From Saccoglossus kowalevskii (lineage: Eukaryota > Hemichordata > Enteropneusta > Harrimaniidae): a DNA stretch of 64,000 bases. A program made the translations under genes and the position numbers. The stretch is taken from assembly GCF_000003605.2 (NCBI RefSeq), contig NW_003144095.1:1-64000 (forward strand). Direction: 5' to 3'. Shown here in pieces: positions 52,024-64,000 of the stretch (position 1 is its first letter; every line of letters begins with the position of its first letter). The notes beneath the pieces were generated by a model. That model was not told where the DNA came from and made no database searches. It saw only the letters and a list, made by a program, of their open reading frames with translations.

Positions 52024-55000
52024 AATACCAGCTGGAGATTTTTTTTGGTTTCATCATATACATATCAAAGATATGAGACAACGTTCGTGCATCTTTTTTT
52101 CACTGTGATGTTAATCATTTTTAGTAGAAAGACATGGAAATTTAGGCTTGTTTTCAAATTCATGAACATTTTTCAATTTCCCTATTATTTTCGGAGAACA
52201 AGTTGGTGACGCTGTCGGCACATAGTGGAGTTTGACCAGTTAACTTACCGTGAAAAGTCGTACAAAATGAACGCAAAGTTGTGCAAAGTGATTACAAAGT
52301 TTGTAGATGCATTTGTATGTTTGACCTAAGTTGTTGGCATATAGAAACCCGCAATTGTAAAGTCAAACAAATGAATAAAAGCGAGATGAAAACAGCCTAT
52401 ATTAGCAGAGTATCACATGAGCTGACTGACCGTAAAGATGATAGAAGCAGCATGCAAAGTTGATAAAAGCGTTCAAAACGTTGGCGGAGTTGCATGTATA
52501 TATAACCTAAGTCATTGGAATGCCAACCCCGCAGTTAAATTTCGAAAACATTGAGTATATGTCTAGAAAATTCCCGATATGTAAGCAGATTATCGCAACT
52601 GCGAACCGAAAATCGAAGACAAAATGCTTACAAAGTTATGAAAAGCGATTGCAAAGTTTGTAGAATCGTTTGGCAATGTTACATATGATATTATATTGAC
52701 GGATTCCATAGTCAAAAGTTCGAAAACGTAAATACACATTTCGCACATTGCCGTTAAAGTAACGTACTATCACTCGAAGCATGTAGAGGTCATAGGTCAA
52801 TTCAAGAAGTTACTTGTACAAAAGCTATCAAGTTTAAAACAGTTTCAAAAATGAAATAGTCGCTAATTCGAGTATATTTCCAATTACGTAAGCAGTAGTG
52901 TGGGTAGTTGAAGAGACAAAGTTTAAAGTTAAGCTCAATCGGGCATGGTTAGTTCTTGCATGGGAGACTGCCTGAGAATACCAGCTGGAGATTTTTTTTG
53001 GTTTCATCATATACATATCAAAGATATGAGACAACGTTCGTGCATCTTTTTTTCACTGTGATGTTAATCATTTTTAGTAGAAAGACATGGAAATTTAGGC
53101 TTGTTTTCAAATTCATGAACATTTTTCAATTTCCCTATTATTTTCGGAGAACAAGTTGGTGACGCTGTCGGCACATAGTGGAGTTTGACCAGTTAACTTA
53201 CCGTGAAAAGTCGTACAAAGTGAACGCAAAGTTGTGCAAAGTGATTACAAAGTTTGTAGATGCATTTGTATGTTTTACCTAAGTTGTTGGCATATAGAAA
53301 CCCGCAATTGTAAAGTCAAACAAATGAATAAAAGCGAGATGAAAACAGCCTATATTAGCAGAGTATCACATGAGCTGACTGACCGTAAAGATGATAGAAG
53401 CAGCATGCAAAGTTGATAAAAGCGTTCAAAACGTTGGCGGAGTTGCATGTATATATAACCTAAGTCATTGGAATGCCAACCCCGCAGTTAAATTTCGAAA
53501 ACATTGAGTATATGTCTAGAAAATTCCCGATATGTAAGCAGATTATCGCAACTGCGAACCGAAAATCGAAGACAAAATGCTTACAAAGTTATGAAAATCG
53601 ATTGCAAAGTTTGTAGATTCGTTTGGCAATGTTACATATGATATTATATTGACGGATTCCATAGTCAAAAGTTCGAAAACGTAAATACACATTTCGCACA
53701 TTGCCGTTAAAGTAACGTACTATCACTCGAAGCATGTAGAGGTCATAGGTCAATTCAAGAAGTTACTTGTACAAAAGCTATCAAGTTTAAAACAGTTTCA
53801 AAGATGAAATAGTCGCTAATTCGAGTATATTTCCAATTACGTAAGCATTAGTGTGTTTAGTTGAAGAGACAAAGTTTAAAGTTAAGCTCAATCGGGCATG
53901 GTTAGTTCTTGCATGGGAGACTGCCTGAGAAAACCAGCTGGAGATTTTTTTTGGTTTCATCACATACATATCAAAGATATGAGACAATGTTCGTGCATCT
54001 TTTTTTCTCTGTGATGTTAATCATTTTTAGTAGAAAGACATGGAAATTTAGGCTTGTTTTCAAATTCATGAACATTTTTCAATTTCCCTATTATTTTCGG
54101 AGAACAAGTTGGTGACGCTGTCGGCACATAGTGGAGTTTGACCTGTTAACTTACCGTGAAAAGTCGTACAAAGTGAACGCAAAGTTGTGCAAAGTGATTA
54201 CAAAGTTTGTAGATGTATTTGTATGTTTGACCTAAGTTGTTGGCATATAGAAACCCGCAATTGTAAAGTCAAACAAATGAATAAAAGCGAGATGAAAACA
54301 GCCTATATTAGCAGAGTATCACATGAGCTGACTGACCGTAAAGATGATAGAAGCAGCATGCAAAGTTGATAAAAGCGTTCAAAACGTTGGCGGAGTTGCA
54401 TGTATATATAACCTAAGTCATTGGAATGCCAACCCCGCAGTTAAATTTCGAAAACATTGAGTATATGTCTAGAAAATTCCCGATATGTAAGCAGATTATC
54501 GCAACTGCGAACCGAAAATCGAAGACAAAATGCTTACAAAGTTATGAAAAGCGATTGCAAAGTTTGTAGAATCGTTTGGCAATGTTACATATGATATTAT
54601 ATTGACGGATTCCATAGTCAAAAGTTCGAAAACGTAAATACACATTTCGCACATTGCCGTTAAAGTAACGTACTATCACTCGAAGCATGTAGAGGTCATA
54701 GGTCAATTCAAGAAGTTACTTGTACAAAAGCTATCAAGTTTAAAACAGTTTCAAAAATGAAATAGTCGCTAATTCGAGTATATTTCCAATTAGGTAAGCA
54801 TTAGTGTGGGTAGTTGAAGAGACAAAGTTTAAAGTTAAGCTCAATCGGGCATGGTTAGTTCTTGCATGGGAGACTGCCTGAGAAAACCAGCTGGAGATTT
54901 TTTTTTGGTTTCATCACATACATATCAAAGATATGAGACAATGTTCGTGCATCTTTTTTTCTCTGTGATATTAATCATTTTTAGTAGAAAGACATGGAAA

Positions 55001-58000
55001 TTTAGGCTTGTTTTCAAATTCATGAACATTTTTCAATTTCCCTATTATTTTCGGAGAACAAGTTGGTGACGCTGTCGGCACATAGTGGAGTTTGACCTGT
55101 TAACTTACCGTGAAAAGTCGTACAAAGTGAACGCAAAGTTGTGCAAAGTGATTACAAAGTTTGTAGATGTATTTGTATGTTTGACCTAAGTTGTCGGCAT
55201 ATAGAAACCCGCAATTGTAAAGTCAAACAAATGAATAAAAGCGAGATGAAAACAGCCTATATTAGCAGAGTATCACATGAGCTGACTGACCGTAAAGATT
55301 ATAGAAGCAGCATGCAAAGTTGATAAAAGCGTTCAAAACGTTGGCGGAGTTGCATGTATATATAACCTAAGTCATTGGAATGCCAACCCCGCAGTTAAAT
55401 TTCGAAAACATTGAGTATATGTCTAGAAAATTCCCGATATGTAAGCAGATTATCGCAACTGCGAACCGAAAATCGAAGACAAAATGCTTACAAAGTTATG
55501 AAAAGCGATTGCAAAGTTTGTAGAATCGTTTGGCAATGTTACATATGATATTATATTGACGGATTCCATAGTCAAAAGTTCGAAAACGTAAATATACATT
55601 TCGCACATTGCCGTTAAAGTAACGTACTATCACTCGAAGCATGTAGAGGTCATAGGTCAATTCAAGAAGTTACTTGTACAAAAGCTATCAAGTTTAAAAC
55701 AGTTTCAAAGATGAAATTGTCGCTAATTCGAGTATATTTCCAATTACGTAAGCAGTAGTGTGGGTAGTTGAAGAGTCAAAGTTTAAAGTTAAGCTCAATC
55801 GGGCATGGTTAGTTCTTGCATGGGAGACTGCCTGAGAAAACCAGCTGGAGATTTTTTTTGGTTTCATCACGTACATATCAAAGATATGAGACAACGTTCG
55901 TGCATCTTTTGTTTCACTGTGATGTTAATCATTTTTAGTAGAAAGACATGGAAATTTAGGCTTGTTTTCAAATTCATGAACATTTTTCAATTTCCCTATT
56001 ATTTTCGGAGAACAAGTTGGTGACGCTGTCGGCACATAGTGGAGTTTGACCAGTTAACTTACCGTGAAAAGTCGTACAAAGTGAACGCAAAGTTGTGCAA
56101 AGTGATTACAAAGTTTGTAGATGCATTTGTATGTTTGACCTAAGTTGTTGGCATATAGAAACCCGCAATTGTAAAGTCAAACATATGAATAAAAGCGAGA
56201 TGAAAACAGCCTATATTAGCAGAGTATCACATGAGCTGACTGACCGTAAAGATGATAGAAGCAGCATGCAAAGTTGATATAAGCGTTCAAAACGTTGGCG
56301 GAGTTGCATGTATATATAACCTAAGTCATTGGAATGCCAACCCCGCAGTTAAATTTCGAAAACATTGAGTATATGTCTAGAAAATTCCCGATATGTAAGC
56401 AGATTATCGCAACTGCGAACCGAAAATCGAAGACAAAATGCTTACAAAGTTATGAAAAGCGATTGTAAAGTTTGTAGAATCGTTTGGCAATGTTACAAAT
56501 GATATTATATTGACGGATTCCATAGTCAAAAGTTCGAAAACGTAAATACACATTTCGCACATTGCCGTTAAAGTAACGTACTATCACTCGAAGCATGTAG
56601 AGGTCATAGGTCAATTCAAGAAGTTACTTGTACAAAAGCTATCAAGTTTAAAACAGTTTCAAAAATGAAATAGTCGCTAATTCGAGTATATTTCTAATTA
56701 CGTAAGCAGTAGTGTGGGTAGGTGAAGAGACAAAGTTTAATGTTAAGCTCAATCGGGCATGGTTAGTTCTTGCATGGGAGACTGCCTGAGAAAACCATCT
56801 GGGGATTTTTTTTGGTTTCATCACATACATATCAAAGATATGAGACAACGTTCGTGCATCTTTTTTTTCACTGTGATGTTAATCATTTTTAGTAGAAAGA
56901 CATGGAAATTTAGGCTTGTTTTCAAATTCATGAACATTTTTCAATTTCCCTATTATTTTCGGAGAACAAGTTTGTGACGCTGTCGGCACATAGTGGAGTT
57001 TGACCAGTTTACTTACCGTGAAAAGTCGTACAAAGTGAACGCAAAGTTGTGCAAAGTGATTACAAAGTTTGTAGATGCATTTGTATGTTTGACCTAAGTT
57101 GTTGGCATATAGAAACCCGCAATTGTAAAGTCAACAAATGAATAAAAGCGAGATGAAAACAGCCTATATTAGCAGAGTATCACATGAGCTGACTGACCGT
57201 AAAGATGATAGAAGCAGCATGCAAAGTTGATAAAAGCGTTCAAAACGTTGGCGGAGTTGCATGTATATATAACCTAAGTCATTGGAATGCCAACCCCGCA
57301 GTTAAATTTCGAAAACATTGAGTATATGTCTAGAAAATTCCCGATATGTAAGCAGATTATCGCAACTGCGATCCGAAAACCGAAGACAAAATGCTTACAA
57401 AGTTATGAAAAGCGATTGCAAAGTTTGTAGAATCGTTTGGCAATGTTACATATGATATTATATTGACGGATTCCATAGTCAAAAGTTCGAAAACGTAAAT
57501 ACACATTTCGCACATTGCCGTTAAAGTAACGTACTATCACTCGAAGCATGTAGAGGTCATAGGTCAATTCAAGAAGTTACTTGTACAAAGCTATCAAGTT
57601 TAAAACAGTTTCAAAATGAAATAGTCGCTAATTCGAGTATATTTCCAATTACGTAAGCAGTAGTGTGGGTAGTTGAGGAGACAAAGTTTAGAGTTAAGCT
57701 TAATCGGGCATGGTTAGTTCTTGCATGGGAGACTGCGTGAGAAAACCAGCTGGAGATTTTTTTTTGGTTTCATCACATACATATCAAAGATATGAGACAA
57801 TGTTCGTGCATCTTTTTTTCTCTGTGATATTAATCATTTTTAGTAGAAAGACATGGAAATTTAGGCTTGTTTTCAAATTCATGAACATTTTTCAATTTCC
57901 CTATTATTTTCGGAGAACAAGTTGGTGATGCTGTCGGCACATAGTGGAGTTTGACCTGTTAACTTACCGTGAAAAGTCGTACAAAGTGAACGCAAAGTTG

Positions 58001-61000
58001 TGCAAAGTGATTACAAAGATTGTAGATGTATTTGTATGTTTGACCTAAGTTGTTGGCATATAGAAACCCGCAATTGTAAAGTCAAACAAATGAATAAAAG
58101 CGAGATGAAAACAGCCTATATTAGCAGAGTATCACATGAGCTGACTGACCGTAAAGATGATAGAAGCAGCATGCAAAGTTGATAAAAGCGTTCAAAACGT
58201 TGGCGGAGTTGCATGTATATATAACCTAAGTCATTGGAATGCCAACCCCGCATTTAAATTTCGAAAACATTGAGTATATGTCTAGAAAATTCCCGATATG
58301 TAAGCAGATTATCGCAACTGCGAACCGAAAATCGAAGACAAAATGCTTACAAAGTTATGAAAAGCGATTGCAAAGCTTGTAGAATCGTTTGGCAATGTTA
58401 CATATGATATTATATTGACGGATTCCATAGTCAAAAATTCGAAAACGTAAATACACATTTCGCACATTGCCGTTAAAGTAACGTACTATCACTCGAAGCA
58501 TGTAGAGGTCATAGGTCAATTCAAGAAGTTACTTGTACAAAAGCTATCAAGTTTAAAACAGTTTCAAAGATGAAATAGTCGCTAATTCGAGTATATTTCC
58601 AATTACGTAAGCAGTAGTGTGGGTAGTTGAAGAGACAAAGTTTAAAGTTAAGCTCAATCGGGCATGGTTAGTTCTTGCATGGGAGACTGCCTGAGAAAAC
58701 CAGCTGGAGATTTTTTTTGGTTTCATCACATACATATCAAAGATATGAGACAATGTTCGTGCATCTTTTTTTTCTCTGTGGTATTAATCATTTTTAGTAG
58801 AAAGACATGGAAATTTAGGCTTGTTTTCAAATTCATGAACATTTTTCAATTTCCCTATTATTTTCGGAGAACAAGTTGGTGACGCTGTCGGCACATAGTG
58901 GAGGTTGACCAGTTAACTTACCGTGAAAAGTCGTACAAAGTGAACGCAAAATTCTGCAAAGTGATTACAAAGTTTGTAGATGTATTTGTATGTTTGACCT
59001 AAGTTGTTGGCATATAGAAACCCGCAATTGTAAAGTCAAACAAATGAATAAAAGCGAGATGAAAACAGCCTATATTAGCAGAGTATCACATGAGCTGACT
59101 GACCGTAAAGATGAGAAGCAGCATGCAAAGTTGATAAAAGCGTTCAAAACGTTGGCGGAGTTGCATGTATATATAACCTAAGTCATTGGAATGCCAACCC
59201 CACAGTTAAATTTCGAAAACATTGAGTATATGTCTACAAAATTCCCGATATGTAAGCAGATTATCGCAACTGCGAACCGAAAATCGAAGACAAAATGCTT
59301 ACAAAGTTATGAAAAGCGATTGCAAAGTTTGTAGAATCGTTTGGAAATGTTACATATGATATTATATTGGCGGGTTACATAGTCAAAAGTTCGAAAACGT
59401 AAATACATATTTCGCACATTGCCGTTAAAGTAGCGTACTATCACTCGGAGCATGTAGAGGTCATAGGTCAATTCAAGAAGTTACTTGTACAAAAGCTATC
59501 AAGTTTAAAACAGTTTCAAAGATGAAATAGTCGCTAATTCGAGTATATTTCCAATTACGTAAACAGTAGTGTGGGTAGTTGAAGAGACAAAGTTTAAAGT
59601 TAAGCTCAATCGGGCATGGTTAGTTCTTGCATGGGAGACTGCCTGAGAAAACCAGCTGGGGATTTTTTTTGGTTTCATCACATACATATCAAAGATATGT
59701 GAAAACGTTCGTGCATCTTTTTTTTCACTGTGATGTTAATCATTTTTAGTAGAAAGACATGGTAAATTTAGGCTTGTTTTCAAATTCATGAACATTTTTC
59801 AATTTCCTTATTATTTTCGGAGAACAAGTTGGTGACGCTGTCGGTACATAGTGGAGTTTGACCAGTTAACTTACCGTGAAAAGTCGTACAAAATGAACGC
59901 AAAGTTGTGCAAAGTGATTACAAAGTTTGTAGATGTATTTGTAAGTTTGACCTAAGTTGTTGGCATATAGAAACCCGCAATTGTAAAGTCAAACAAATGA
60001 ATAAAAGCGAAATGAAAACAGCCTATATTAGCAGAGTATCACATGAGCTGACTGACCATAAAGATGATAGAAACAGCATGCAAAGTTGATAAAAGCGTTC
60101 AAAACGTTGGCGGAGTTGCATGTATATATAACCTAAGTCATTGGAAGTTACTTGTACAAAAGCTATTAAGTTTAAAACAGTTTCAAAAATGAAATAGTCG
60201 CTAATTCGAGTATATTTCAAATTACGTAAGCAGTAGTGTGGGTAGGTGAAGAGACAAAGTTTAAAGTTAAGCTCAATCGGGCATGGTTACTTCTTGCATG
60301 GGAGACTGCCTGAGAAAACCAGCTGGGGATTTTTTTTGGTTTCATCACATACATATCAAAGATATGAGACAACGTTCGTGCATCTTTTTTTTCACTGTGA
60401 TGTTAATCATTTTTAGTAGAAAGACATGGAAATCTAGGCTTGTTTTCAAATTCATGAACATTTTTCAATTTCCCTATTATTTTCGGAGAACAAGTTGGTG
60501 ACGCTGTCGGCACATAGTGGAGTTTGACCAGTTAACTTACCGTGAAAAGTCGTACAAAGTGAACGCAAAGTTGTGCAATGTGATTACAAAGTTTGTAGAT
60601 GTATTTGTATGTTTGACCTAAGTTGTTGGCATATAGAAACCCGCAATTGTAAAGTCAAACAAATGAATAAAAGCGAGATGAAAACAGCCTATATTAGCAG
60701 AGTATCACATGAGCTGACTGACCATAAAGATGATAGAAACAGCATGCAAAGTTGATAAAAGCGTTCAAAACGTTGGCGGAGTTGCATGTATATATAACCT
60801 AAGTCATTGGAATGCCAACCCCGCAGTTAAATTTCGAAAACATTAAGTATATTTCTATAAAATTACCGATATGTAAGCAGATTATCGCAACTGCGAACCG
60901 AAAATTGAAGACAAACTGCTTACAAAGTTATGAAAAGCGATTGCAAAGTTTGTAGATTCGTTTGGCAATGTTACATATGATATTATATTGACGGGTTCCA

Positions 61001-64000
61001 TAGTCAAAAGTTCGAAAACGTAAATACATATTTCGCACATTGCCGTTAAAGTAGCGTACTATCACTCGGAGCATGTGGAGGTCATAGGTCAATTCAAGAA
61101 GTTACTTGTACAAAAGCTATCAAGTTTAAAACAGTTTCCAAAATGAAATAGTCGCTAATTCGTGTATATTTCAAATTACGTAAGCAGTAGTGTGGGTAGG
61201 TGAAGAGACAAAGTTTAAAGTTAAGCTCAATCGGGCATGGTTTAGTTCTTGCATGGGAGACTGCCTGAGAAAACCAGCTGAGGATTTTTTTTAGGTTTCA
61301 TCACATACATATCAAAGATATGAGACACGTTCGTGCATCTTTTTTCACTGTGATGTTAATCATTTTTAGTAGAAGACATGGAAATTTAGGCTTGTTTTCA
61401 AATTCATGAACATTTTTCAATTTCCCTATTATTTTCGGTGAACAATTTGGTGACGCTGTCGGCACATAGTGGAGTTTGACCTGTTAACTTACCGTGAAAA
61501 GTCGTACAAAGTGAACGCAAAGTTGTGCAAAGTGATTACAAAGTTTGTAGATGTATTTGTATGTTTGACCTAAGTTGTTGGCATATAGAAACCCGCAATT
61601 GTAAAGTCAAACAAATGAATAAAAGCGAGATGAAAACAGCCTATATTAGCAGAGTATCACATGAGCTGACTGACCGTAAAGATGATAGAAGCAGCATGCA
61701 AAGTTGATAAAAGCGTTCAAAACGTTGGCGGAGTTGCATGTATATATAACCTAAGTCATTGGAATGCCAACCCCGCAGTTAAATTTCGAAAACATTGAGT
61801 ATATGTCTAGAAAATTCCCGATATGTAAGCAGATTATCGCAACTGCGAACCGAAAATCGAAGACAAAATGCTTACAAAGTTATGAAAAGCGATTGCAAAG
61901 TTTGTAGAATCGTTTGGCAATGTTACATATGATATTATATTGACGGATTCCATAGTCAAAAGTTCGAAAACGTAAATACACATTTCGCACATTGCCGTTA
62001 AAGTAACGTACTATCACTCGAAGCATGTAGAGGTCCTAGGTCAATTCAATAAGTTACCTGTACAAAAGCTATCAAGTTTAAAACAGTTTCAAAAATGAAA
62101 TAGTCGCTAATTCGAGTATATTTCCAATTACGTAAGCAGTAGTGTGGGTAGGTGAAGAGACCAAGTTTAAAGTTAAACTCAATCGGGCATGGTTAGTTCT
62201 TGCATGGGAGACTGCCTGAGAAAACCACCTGGGGATTTTTATTTGGTTTCATCACATACATATCAAAGATATGAGACAACGTTCGTGCATCTTTTTTTTC
62301 ACTGTGATGTTAATCATTTTTAGTAGAAAGACATGGAAATCTAGGCTTGTTTTCAAATTCATGAACATTTTTCAATTTCCTTATTATTTTCGGAGAAGAA
62401 GTTGGTGACGCTGTCGGTACATAGTGGAGTTTGACCAGTTAACTTACCGTGAAAAGTCGTACAAAGTGAACGCAAAGTTGTGCAAAGTGATTACAAAGTT
62501 TGTAGATGTATTTGTATGTTTGATCTAAGTTGTTGGCATATAGAAACCCGCAATTGTAAAGTCAAACAAATGAATAAAAGCGAGATGAAAACAGCCTATA
62601 TTAGCAGAGTATCACATGAGCTGACTGACCATAAAGATGATAGAAACAGCATGCAAAGTTGATAAAAGCGTTCAAAACGTTGACGGAGTTTCATGTATAT
62701 ATAACCTAAGTCATTGGAATGCCAACCCCGCAGTTAAATTTCGAAAACATTAAGTATATGTCTAGAAAATTCCCGATATGTAAGCAGATTATCGCAACTG
62801 CGAACCGAAAATCGAAGACAAACTGCTTACAAAGTTATGAAAAGCGATTGCAAAGTTTGTAGATTCGTTTGGCAATGTTACATATGATATTATATTGACG
62901 GGTTCCATAGTCAAAAGTTCGAAAACGTAAATACATATTTCGCACATTGCCGTTAAAGTAGCGTACTATCACTCGGAGCATGTAGAGGTCATAGGTCAAT
63001 TCAAGAAGTTACTTGTACAAAAGCTATCAAGTTTAAAACTGTTTCAAAAATGAAATAGTCACTAATTCGAGTATATTTCAAATTACGTAAGCAGTAGTGT
63101 GGGTAGGTGAAGAGACCAAGTTTAAAGTTAAACTCAATCGGGCATGGTTAGTTCTTGCATGGGAGACTGCCTGAGAAAACCACCTGGGGATTTTTATTTG
63201 GTTTCATCACATACATATCAAAGATATGAGACAACGTTCGTGCATCTTTTTTTTCACTGTGATGTTAATCATTTTTAGTAGAAAGACATGGAAATCTAGG
63301 CTTGTTTTCAAATTCATGAACATTTTTCAATTTCCTTATTATTTTCGGAGAACAAGTTGGTGACGCTGTCGGCACATAGTGGAGTTTGACCAGTTAACTT
63401 ACCGTGAAAAGTCGTACAAAGTGAACGCAAAGTTGTGCAAAGTGATTACAAAGTTTGTAGATGTATTTGTATGTTTGACCTAAGTTGTTGGCATATAGAA
63501 ACCCGCAATTGTAAAGTCACCCAAATGAATAAAAGCGAGATGAAAACAGCCTATATTAGCAGAGTATCACATGAGCTGACTGACCATAAAGATGAGAGAA
63601 ACAGCATGCAAAGTTGATAAAAGCGTTCAAAACGTTGGCGGAGTTGCATGTATATATAACCTAAGTCATTGGAATGCCAACCCCGCAGTTAAATTTCGAA
63701 AACATTAAGTATATGTCTAGAAAATTCCCGATATGTAAGCAGATTATCGCAACTGCGAACCGAAAATCGAAGACAAACTGCTTACAAAGTTATGAAAAGC
63801 GATTGCAAAGTTTGTAGATTCGTTTGGCAATGTTACATATGATATTATATTGACGGGTTCCATAGTCAAAAGTTCGAAAACGTAAATACATATTTCGCAC
63901 ATTGCCGTTAAAGTAGCGTACTATCACTCGGAGCATGTAGAGGTCATAGGTCAATTCAAGAAGTTACTTGTACAAAAGCTATCAAGTTTAAAACTGTTTC
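52023..64000 (+). repeat. Satellite block B-IV (subfamily B), 13 monomers
   Basis: Anchors at 52281, 53234, 54187, 55141, 56095, 57049, 58000, 58954 (mutated to ctgcaaag), 59907, 60573, 61525, 62480 and 63435. From about 52.3 to 59.34 kb the copies form a distinct B5 lineage: agaagcagc, cattGagtat, acaaAatgc, gaAtcgtttgg, gacgGAttcc, acaCatttcg, gtaAcgtac, ctcgAagc and ctggAgattt. The 61525 copy is also B5 but is isolated between ordinary B copies. The 63435 copy shares gtcacccaaatg and gatgagag with 10267 and 12175. The block runs off the right edge. Confidence 0.94.
59907..60572 (+). repeat. Truncated monomer with ~288-bp internal deletion
   Basis: The interval to the next anchor is 666 bp, not about 954. 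At 60141-60150 the sequence passes directly from cattggaa (start of the ccccgcag segment) to gttacttgtac. The DR1 element, the third sub-repeat and the ttcgaaaac boxes are missing. The two joined ends share gaa (60144-60146), a microhomology typical of end-joining or slippage. Everything downstream is a normal B monomer in the usual orientation. Confidence 0.95.

Larger units (their letters stand above)
1..64000. repeat. Tandem satellite array, ~955-bp monomer, 67 anchors
   Basis: The same sequence of about 955 bp recurs head to tail from end to end, always in the same orientation. Successive copies of the anchor gtgcaaagtgat lie 948-960 bp apart, except one 666-bp interval. Neighbouring monomers differ by a few percent or less. 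Both window ends cut monomers, so the array continues on both sides. The monomer is AT-rich (about 36% GC on sampled lines) with T-runs, and has no similarity I can recognise to rRNA, tRNA, snRNA, histone or transposon sequence. Length, purity and homogeneity are those of eukaryotic satellite DNA. Centromeric or heterochromatic location is an inference; nothing in the window proves it. Every stretch without a separate entry below is ordinary satellite sequence. Confidence 0.98.

Noticed and set aside
1-64000. CRISPR array or other short-spacer repeat
   Set aside because: The repeat is about 955 bp with no unique spacers; monomers abut directly.
1-64000. LTR element, other transposon or virus-derived array
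   Set aside because: No terminal repeats, target-site duplications, or polymerase, integrase or transposase-like frames are visible in any monomer; the longest open frames are under 100 codons.

Overview
The whole 64 kb window is one uninterrupted head-to-tail satellite DNA array. The repeat unit is about 955 bp (usually 951-960), about 36% GC by sampling a few lines. I placed 67 successive monomers by one recurring landmark, the bases gtgcaaagtgat, called the anchor below. Both window edges fall inside monomers, so the array is longer than 64 kb on each side. I see no unique sequence, no recognisable protein-coding gene, no tRNA or rRNA, and no transposon inside it. This is a eukaryotic pattern of the centromeric, pericentromeric or other heterochromatic satellite type. 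CpG is not depleted (about 35 per monomer by hand count against about 31 expected), which suggests an invertebrate or another genome with little CpG methylation decay. I cannot name the species or match the satellite to a named family.

Two subfamilies, A and B, differ at about 25-30 diagnostic positions and by one indel that makes A 2-3 bp longer. They alternate in eight homogeneous blocks: A 1-1.95 kb, B to 6.85 kb, A to 9.4 kb, B to 21.5 kb, A to 41.6 kb (21 monomers), B to 48.5 kb, A to 52.0 kb and B to the end. All seven switches happen within one monomer and keep the repeat register, as unequal crossing-over or gene conversion would. Within blocks there are further sublineages: a scattered A1 haplotype, a B5 lineage around 52.3-59.3 kb, a duplicated two-monomer unit at 14.1-17.9 kb, adjacent twin monomers, and private variants shared between regions 16-38 kb apart. 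One monomer (59907-60572) has lost about 288 bp.

Each monomer has internal structure. Three related segments of about 176-181 bp sit side by side in its first 530 bp, so the 955-bp unit seems to have grown from an older nucleosome-length repeat. Each monomer also carries a nuclear-receptor-type direct repeat (AGGTCA T AGGTCA), CAAAGT motifs spaced 10-11 bp apart, a TATATATAA tract, a short perfect hairpin and two variable T-runs. The open frames of 60-70 codons found once per monomer on both strands are by-products of the repeat. Several short stretches with clustered homopolymer-length changes look like consensus or assembly error and deserve caution.
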